Made by a program: the position numbers and the translations under genes. From Flavobacteriaceae bacterium (GTDB lineage Bacteria > Bacteroidota > Bacteroidia > Flavobacteriales > Flavobacteriaceae): a stretch of 7,542 nucleotides of DNA. Numbering within the stretch: the first letter of the stretch is position 1; each line of letters begins with the position of its first letter. Location: the NCBI GenBank assembly GCA_029253805.1, contig JAQWYU010000270.1:1-7542 (forward strand), in the 5' to 3' direction. A model generated the notes under the pieces. That model ran no database searches. It saw nothing but the letters and a program-made list of their open reading frames with translations, and had not been told where the DNA came from. This document shows positions 1 through 5,036 of this stretch, one piece after another.

Positions 1-1
1 A

Positions 2-94
2 ACTGAGCTGAATGAGGACCAATATTTATGGTTTTATTTTGAGTCATTTATTGATTACTTTAAATTTTTTATCATTATTACTCCAAGAAAGTAG
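2..94 (+). CDS. Possible 3' end of a truncated upstream gene
   Basis: Frame 2 is open from the left edge to a TAG at 92-94 and gives 30 residues beginning TELNEDQYLWFYFESF and ending in TPRK. The other two forward frames stop within the first few bases. The peptide is rich in aromatic and charged residues, as a real C-terminus could be, but an open run of 30 codons is expected fairly often by chance in AT-rich DNA. No family is recognisable. It may simply be part of the intergenic region. Confidence 0.2.
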   Translation, partial: TELNEDQYLWFYFESFIDYFKFFIIITPRK

Positions 95-462
95 ATCCAC
101 TAAAATAAGATATTTTTCAACTTTTTTACCATTATTTGTGCTACAATGAACATACAAAATACGGCTGCATAGACTACAAAGACCTACAGAGTAAAAAATA
201 TATTTACGAAGTTAAAAAATACATTTTCCAAGTTTTGTTGTAGTAATGTATGGGTATTCATCCATGAACCCACCAAAAAAAATCATTATTACATTTTCAA
301 ACAACAAAAACTGTAGACAGGAACAAGATGTAGTGTTTAAATGAGAGGTATTATAATAACGCTTTACAAATATTCTAATAAATAAATATGATACTTAATT
401 ACAGAACTAAAAACATATAAAACACAATCTTATTAATGTATCTTGTTGCAAAATAATAACAT
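95..462. other. AT-rich non-coding region upstream of the MFS gene
   Basis: These 368 bases hold no convincing reading frame on either strand and no tRNA-like structure. They are strongly AT-rich with many A and T runs. The only structure seen is the nested inverted repeat at 231-312. No good Bacteroidota promoter (TTG, about 20 bases, TAnnTTTG) was found for the MFS gene. The closest is TATCTTGT at 439-446, which fits the -7 box imperfectly and has no TTG at the right distance upstream. The promoter for the permease presumably lies here but cannot be placed with confidence. Confidence 0.6.
231..312. repeat. Imperfect nested inverted repeat (possible RNA hairpin)
   Basis: AGTTTTGTTG at 231-240 pairs with CAACAAAAACT at 302-312, with one bulged A. 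AATGTA at 245-250 pairs with TACATT at 290-295. TGGGT at 251-255 pairs with ACCCA at 268-272 around a 12-base loop. The three arms are in the correct nested order, with a 17-base unpaired stretch on the right side. There is no T-run immediately after it on the plus strand, so it does not look like a standard intrinsic terminator. In DNA this AT-rich the pairing may be chance. Confidence 0.3.
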
Positions 463-1731
463 ATGAAATTTAAAGATCCAGAACTTAAGAAAGGTTCAAT
501 ATGCAGTATAACTCTATTAATACTTTCTGGAGAATTAATTTTTTTATTGCCCTATGTAATAGCGAGAGTATTTAGACCCACCTTTTTGGAAGTATTCAAT
601 TTAACAAATCTTGAATTAGGAAGTTTATTCTCCATATATGGAGCAGTAGCTATACTTTCTTATCTGCATGGTGGCGTAATTTCAGACAAATTTCAACCTA
701 AGATATTGATTGCCATATCTCTATTTTTTACTGCTTTTGGTGGAATTGTGTTGTCCACATATCCTTCCTACTTGATGTTACAAATACTGTGGGGATATTG
801 GGGTTTTACAACTGTGTTTTTATTTTGGGGAGCCATGATAAAAGCGACTCGCGTGTGGGGTGGGTCAAAAAATCAAGGTCAAGCTTTCGGATTGTTAGAC
901 GGAGGAAGGGGTTTAGTAGCCGCTTCAATGGGGACCTTGGGAGTGGTTATTTTTTCTATATTTCTAACAAATGATATCGAGATTGCTTCATTAGTTGAAC
1001 GAAAAAATGCATTTAAATATGTGATTTTGTTCTCAGTATTTATTGTTTTTTTAACTGGAATACTTGTCCTTCTATATATGGAATCAAGCAGAGAGAGCAT
1101 TGTAAACAAGAGCTCCTCTTTAATACCTAATATCAAATCCGTCATAAAAATCCAATCCGTTTGGCTAATCATGTTTATCATTATAGCTGCATATGTCGGC
1201 TATAAGGTAACAGACATTTACTCGCTTTATGCTTCCGATGTTATGAATTTTGATAATTTAGAAGCCGCTAACATAGGGTCTTTACAATTATACCTTCGCC
1301 CACTTGTGTGCTTGCTAATTGCATTATTTTCAGATAAAAAAAGCTATATTCATTTTATTATTATTGGTTTTATTACTATGTTGATTGGTGCTTCGATATT
1401 TTCATTAGGAATCGTTCAAATAAACATGAATTATGTATTTTTCATTTCCCTAGTTGTGGTCGCTACAGGAACTTATGCAGTTCGTGCTTTATACTTTTCT
1501 TTAATGCAAGAAGGACATATTCCGCTTACATTGACAGGAACTGCTGTAGGAGTTATTTCTGTCGTAGGATATACCCCTGATATATTTGCAAGCCCTGTTA
1601 TCGGCTACTTATTAGATACGTATCCTGGGATCATTGGACATCAGTATGTGTTTTCGATACTTGTTGTATTTTCTATGATAGGGCTGTGTGCCTCCATGAA
1701 ATTTTCAAAATTAAATTCTAGATTAAATTAG
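463..1731 (+). CDS. MFS transporter (YihN/nitrate-permease-like sugar or organic-anion permease superfamily)
   Basis: This 422-residue inner-membrane protein has the usual MFS length. About twelve hydrophobic helices can be traced (near 12-35, 52-72, 79-98, 103-125, 147-168, 183-205, 230-247, 268-289, 296-317, 322-345, 355-380 and 395-412), with a polar central loop around 207-228. The loop after helix 2 carries an MFS motif A variant, GGVISDKFQPK at 70-80. Other conserved-looking stretches are WGAMIKATRVWG (122-133), the Gly-rich LLDGGRG (144-150) and TGTAVGVISVVGYTPDIF (358-375). From memory these resemble the YihN/YqcE-type branch of MFS permeases, but no substrate can be deduced. The ATG at 463 is the first possible start because an in-frame TAA lies at 457-459. 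It has no Shine-Dalgarno sequence, which is normal in Bacteroidota. The gene is monocistronic here and converges on the peptidase gene with 43 bp between stop codons. MFS membership is near certain; the subfamily is a recollection, not a search result. Confidence 0.9.
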   Translation: MKFKDPELKKGSICSITLLILSGELIFLLPYVIARVFRPTFLEVFNLTNLELGSLFSIYGAVAILSYLHGGVISDKFQPKILIAISLFFTAFGGIVLSTYPSYLMLQILWGYWGFTTVFLFWGAMIKATRVWGGSKNQGQAFGLLDGGRGLVAASMGTLGVVIFSIFLTNDIEIASLVERKNAFKYVILFSVFIVFLTGILVLLYMESSRESIVNKSSSLIPNIKSVIKIQSVWLIMFIIIAAYVGYKVTDIYSLYASDVMNFDNLEAANIGSLQLYLRPLVCLLIALFSDKKSYIHFIIIGFITMLIGASIFSLGIVQINMNYVFFISLVVVATGTYAVRALYFSLMQEGHIPLTLTGTAVGVISVVGYTPDIFASPVIGYLLDTYPGIIGHQYVFSILVVFSMIGLCASMKFSKLNSRLN

Positions 1732-1774
1732 GAATTGAGTCTTTAAACTATAAACGTATGGTTTTCTTGATTTT

Positions 1775-3904
1775 TTACCTGTTAATAAGTTGATTAAAAC
1801 CCATATTAAACAATGTAAATGCAAAAACATCAGAATACTGCTCAATTGTTTTTGAAATAGGGGTTCCTGCTCCGTGACCTGCATTAGTTTCAATTCTAAT
1901 TAATACTGGATGGTCTCCAGTTTGTTTATCTTGTAATTCTGCAGCAAATTTAAAACTATGTGAGGGAACAACACGATCATCATGATCTCCAGTGGTTACC
2001 AAAGTCGCTGGATATTTTACACCTTTAATCACATTATGCACTGGTGAGTAGCCTTTTAAGTAATTAAACATTTCGAAGTTATCATTAGCAGTTCCGTAAT
2101 CATATGACCAACCAGCACCTGCTGTAAATGTGTGGTAGCGTAACATATCCAAGACACCAACAGCAGGTAACGCTACCTTAACAAGGTCTGGTCTTTGAGT
2201 CATTGTTGCGCCAACTAAAAGACCTCCATTAGAACCTCCTTTAATTGCTAAAAATGATGATGAGGTATACTCTTTTTTAATAAGGTATTCTGCTGCTGCT
2301 ATAAAATCGTCAAAAACATTCTGCTTTTCCATTTTGGTTCCCGCATTATGCCATTTTTTTCCATATTCTCCACCTCCTCTTAAATTTGGTACAGCATAGA
2401 CACCACCTTGCTCCATCCATACAGAATTGGCAATACTGAACGAGGGAGTTAAGCTAATATTAAAACCTCCATAGCCGTATAAAATTGTTGGATTTTTTCC
2501 ATTTAACTTCACTCCTTTTTTGTGGCTAATAATCATTGGTATTTTTGTACCATCTTTAGAATAATAAAACACCTGTTTACTTAAGTAGTCTGAAGAATCA
2601 AAACTGATATTAGGTTGCCAGTATAAATCGTAGTTACCATCATTTGGGTTAAAATTAAATGAAGAGGTAGGAGTAATATAATTAGAAAAAGTAAAATACA
2701 ATTCCTCAGCATTCTGTTTTCCGTCAAACCCTGCACAAGTACCAATACCAGGCAAATTCACTTCTCTAACTAGATTTCCATCATAATCATATTGAAAAAC
2801 TTTTGACACGGCATCAACCATATAATTAGCAAAAAAGTAACCCGCACCTGAACTTAAATTTAACACGTTTTCAGTTTCAGGAATAAAATCTTGCCAGTTC
2901 TCTAATGAAGGGTATTTAGCATCTACGGTAACTACTTTTTTATTTGGGGCATTAAAATTAGTTACTAAATATAATTTACTTTTGTGATTTTGAGCCAAGT
3001 AAGTGTCGCTACTAAAATCATCTATTATTGAAACTAGTTTACTATTTTCTAGACTAAGATCTTTAATGAATAATTTATTTCCAGAAGTAGAGGCGGATGC
3101 AGAAACCAATAAGTAACGACTGTCATCTGTTACAGAACCACTCACATAACGGTGTTTTTCAGACACCTCGTCTCCGAATATTACCCTATCTTCACTTTGG
3201 AGAGTGCCTAGTTTATGGTAGTACAATTTGTGACTATCTGTTTTTGCAGATAACTCACTTCCGATTGGTTTATCATAACTTGAGTAATAAAAACCTTCAT
3301 TTTTATACCACGATATTGCTGAAAACTTCACATCGACTAAAGTGTCTTTACGAATTACCTTAGACTCTGCATCCATAATAATTATTTTACGCCAGTCGGA
3401 ACCTCCTTCTGAAATAGAATACGCAACAGTCCTACCATCTTCAGAAAAACTTAACGAACCTAACGAGGTAGTTCCATCTTTAGAAAAAGTATTTGGATCT
3501 AAAAAAAGTGTTTCAATTCCATCTTTTTTACGAAAAACTACATACTGATTTTGTAAACCATCATTTTTATAAAAATAAGTATAATCTCCTTCATTAAAAG
3601 GAACTCCGAGTTTTTCGTAATTCCATAGTTCTGTCAAACGATTTTTAAATACTTCTCTAAATGGTATTTTACTCAGATAATTAAAAGTGACTTTGTTCTG
3701 AGAGTTTACCCAAGCTTCTGTATCTTTACTTCGGTCATCTTCCAACCATCTGTAATTATCAATTACTTCAACACCAAATATAGTGTCAGTAACAGCAATT
3801 TTGTTTGTTTTAGGATATTTCAAATTAATGAAATTTTGATTTAATTCTTTTTTGCAAGAGGTGAAAATTAAAGTTGCAACAATAATACAGGATAAATTTT
3901 TCAT
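1775..3904 (-). CDS. Prolyl oligopeptidase family S9A serine peptidase, lipoprotein
   Basis: This 709-residue protein matches the family's usual length of about 700 and should cleave short peptides after proline outside the cytoplasm. It begins with a lipoprotein signal: KN, a hydrophobic stretch, then lipobox FTSC with the lipidated Cys at 17. The S9A N-terminal signature [20 protein letters not shown] is at 51-70. Residues about 100-440 form the region expected to be the seven-bladed propeller that gates the active site. The alpha/beta-hydrolase domain runs from about 450 to the end, with the oxyanion-hole motif LYGYGG (475-480) and LRGGGEYG (508-515). The triad is complete: Ser558 in GGSNGG, Asp642 in GDHDDRVVP and His677 in AGHGAG. 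Trp599 and Arg644 match porcine Trp595 and Arg643, which bind the substrate proline and backbone. The start is an ATG without Shine-Dalgarno sequence. The gene has its own candidate promoter 30 bp upstream and is separated by 148 bp from the SprF-like gene, so it is probably transcribed separately. The triad and signature make the family very secure. The natural substrate is unknown. Confidence 0.97.
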   Translation of the reverse strand: MKNLSCIIVATLIFTSCKKELNQNFINLKYPKTNKIAVTDTIFGVEVIDNYRWLEDDRSKDTEAWVNSQNKVTFNYLSKIPFREVFKNRLTELWNYEKLGVPFNEGDYTYFYKNDGLQNQYVVFRKKDGIETLFLDPNTFSKDGTTSLGSLSFSEDGRTVAYSISEGGSDWRKIIIMDAESKVIRKDTLVDVKFSAISWYKNEGFYYSSYDKPIGSELSAKTDSHKLYYHKLGTLQSEDRVIFGDEVSEKHRYVSGSVTDDSRYLLVSASASTSGNKLFIKDLSLENSKLVSIIDDFSSDTYLAQNHKSKLYLVTNFNAPNKKVVTVDAKYPSLENWQDFIPETENVLNLSSGAGYFFANYMVDAVSKVFQYDYDGNLVREVNLPGIGTCAGFDGKQNAEELYFTFSNYITPTSSFNFNPNDGNYDLYWQPNISFDSSDYLSKQVFYYSKDGTKIPMIISHKKGVKLNGKNPTILYGYGGFNISLTPSFSIANSVWMEQGGVYAVPNLRGGGEYGKKWHNAGTKMEKQNVFDDFIAAAEYLIKKEYTSSSFLAIKGGSNGGLLVGATMTQRPDLVKVALPAVGVLDMLRYHTFTAGAGWSYDYGTANDNFEMFNYLKGYSPVHNVIKGVKYPATLVTTGDHDDRVVPSHSFKFAAELQDKQTGDHPVLIRIETNAGHGAGTPISKTIEQYSDVFAFTLFNMGFNQLINR

Positions 3905-3934
3905 GGCAGGATTTTAATTTATTTCTTTGATTTA

Positions 3935-3942
3935 CAAAATTA
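3935..3942 (-). promoter_or_regulatory. Candidate Bacteroidota -7 promoter box for the prolyl oligopeptidase gene
   Basis: Read on the minus strand this is TAATTTTG, an exact match to the Bacteroidota -7 consensus TAnnTTTG, ending 30 bp before the ATG. That would leave a 5' leader of about 20-25 bases. The nearest upstream TTG (minus strand, at 3970-3972) is 27 bases away, longer than the usual 17-23, so the -33 element is poor or absent. In an AT-rich gap an 8-base match of this kind can occur by chance. Confidence 0.4.
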
Positions 3943-3997
3943 ATTTTCACTAAACTATCTGAGTTTAAACAAAAAAAACTTAAAATTAATAACTCTG

Positions 3998-4016
3998 TTG
4001 ATATATCTAATATCAA
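3998..4016 (-). terminator. Hairpin downstream of the SprF-like gene (possible weak terminator)
   Basis: TTGATAT at 3998-4004 and ATATCAA at 4010-4016 form a perfect 7-bp inverted repeat around a 5-base loop, starting 37 bases after the SprF-like stop codon. On the minus strand a run of eight T follows, but only about 18 bases beyond the stem (3971-3978). The stem is almost all A:T and the T-run is displaced, so it is not a canonical intrinsic terminator. It sits between the end of one unit and the candidate promoter of the next. It could instead be an operator, or chance. Confidence 0.3.
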
Positions 4017-4052
4017 TGAAAGTCCACTACTAATTTTTATGTTTATAACAAA

Positions 4053-5027
4053 TTAATAATCTGGACATCCCCAATCACATCGTTTATTGTCAAAATCATA
4101 AATAACAGACAATTCATAAACTCCACCAGTCCTTCCAATATCCGACATATTAAAGTCATAAGAATACCCAAACCTAAAGCCTTCCCAATCAAGTCCCATA
4201 AAAGCGTTTATAGAAGTTAAAAAATGACTATTGGGATCTACTTTATTTGGATTAGTTGCCGCTAATAATGCAAATGAAAAAGTGTCCATTTGATATTTTG
4301 CACCTAAGTCAAGTCGATTATAGTCTCCTTGTTGCATTGCATTTGTTAAAATGTATAACTTGTAATCGTTTCGATAATTATTTCCTGTTGGTATGTAAAT
4401 AGAACTGTGCAACGACATAAACATATCTAAATTACTTTGACCATCAAATTGCATAGATATGTTAGGTTTATTTAAATGCTTAAATGTTAAACCTACCCAA
4501 GAATTTTCAGAGTTAAAAAGTACTGAGGCACTGAAATCAACAAATCGTACAGAATCGTTTAGGTTAATAGGATCAATTGATGTATTATTAATAATTCCAC
4601 TAAAAATATTAATTTGATCTTCTAGCAGTAAATTTTGAAATCCAAAATCTTTTGCTCCATATCCAAAAGAGATACTGGGTCTAGCATTCCATTCAGAAGA
4701 TATTGGAAAATGATAAGCATAGTTAAAATTTACTTGTGTAAAACTATAACGTGTTGTGGTTTCTTGGTGATTAAGCACACTAATACCTATGCCACTATTA
4801 AATTTATCAAACCAATTATCTACAAAAGCAAATTGAGTATTAAGACTGAAGTTTAAGCCAGGCCATTGGGTACGATGAATAATTCCAGCTCTTGTAGATT
4901 TCTTAGCTCCTGTAAAACTGGAGCTCAAGGTTTCAGGAATCATAAAAAACTGTGTGTGAATAGGATCCTGAGCATAAGCTTGAGGTAGTACAAATATGAA
5001 CAAGATTATAAAATATTTTTTTATCAT
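4053..5027 (-). CDS. Type IX secretion system membrane protein, PorP/SprF family
   Basis: This 324-residue outer-membrane beta-barrel protein should help a partner protein pass through or attach at the T9SS outer-membrane machinery. The signal peptide is clear: MIKK, a hydrophobic stretch to about residue 15, then cleavage at AYA/QD (19/20). The mature start DPIHTQFFMIPETLSSSFTG (21-40) is the family hallmark, followed by RAGIIHRTQWPGLNF (46-60). Alternating amphipathic strands fill the rest, and the end FRFGYSYDFNMSD...GGVYELSVIYDF (284-312) with a short Cys-containing tail (CDWGCPDY) is also typical. The length is normal. The gene starts 9 bp after the stop of the adhesin-like gene with no Shine-Dalgarno sequence and no promoter box between them, so the two are almost surely cotranscribed. 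In F. johnsoniae sprF lies directly downstream of sprB and SprF is required for SprB to reach the surface; this copy probably serves its neighbour in the same way. Such genes usually occur in several paralogues per genome, so calling it sprF itself would be too specific. Confidence 0.95.
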   Translation of the reverse strand: MIKKYFIILFIFVLPQAYAQDPIHTQFFMIPETLSSSFTGAKKSTRAGIIHRTQWPGLNFSLNTQFAFVDNWFDKFNSGIGISVLNHQETTTRYSFTQVNFNYAYHFPISSEWNARPSISFGYGAKDFGFQNLLLEDQINIFSGIINNTSIDPINLNDSVRFVDFSASVLFNSENSWVGLTFKHLNKPNISMQFDGQSNLDMFMSLHSSIYIPTGNNYRNDYKLYILTNAMQQGDYNRLDLGAKYQMDTFSFALLAATNPNKVDPNSHFLTSINAFMGLDWEGFRFGYSYDFNMSDIGRTGGVYELSVIYDFDNKRCDWGCPDY

Positions 5028-5036
5028 AATATATTC

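Noticed and set aside
1..462. tRNA, riboswitch or CRISPR in the left non-coding region
   Set aside because: There are no cloverleaf-like arms, no T-loop consensus, no regularly spaced repeats and no recognisable riboswitch core.
879..1181. Minus-strand 100-codon reading frame under the permease gene, and a 61-codon plus-strand frame at 789-974
   Set aside because: Both overlap the clear MFS coding sequence in other frames and show no domain, signal peptide or upstream signal of their own.
1745..1774. Bidirectional terminator between the converging permease and peptidase genes
   Set aside because: The best stem is AAAC at 1752-1755 with GTTT at 1761-1764, only 4 bp. A T-rich tail follows, but the stem is too short to support the call.
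3097..3548. Plus-strand reading frames of 88 and 68 codons opposite the peptidase gene
   Set aside because: They lie antisense to a well-conserved S9A coding region, have no recognisable family and overlap each other; they are shadow frames.
3825..4016. Minus-strand 63-codon frame spanning the gap before the peptidase
   Set aside because: It overlaps the peptidase start in another frame, has Phe/Asn/Lys-rich composition typical of translated AT-rich spacer, and covers the hairpin and candidate promoter.
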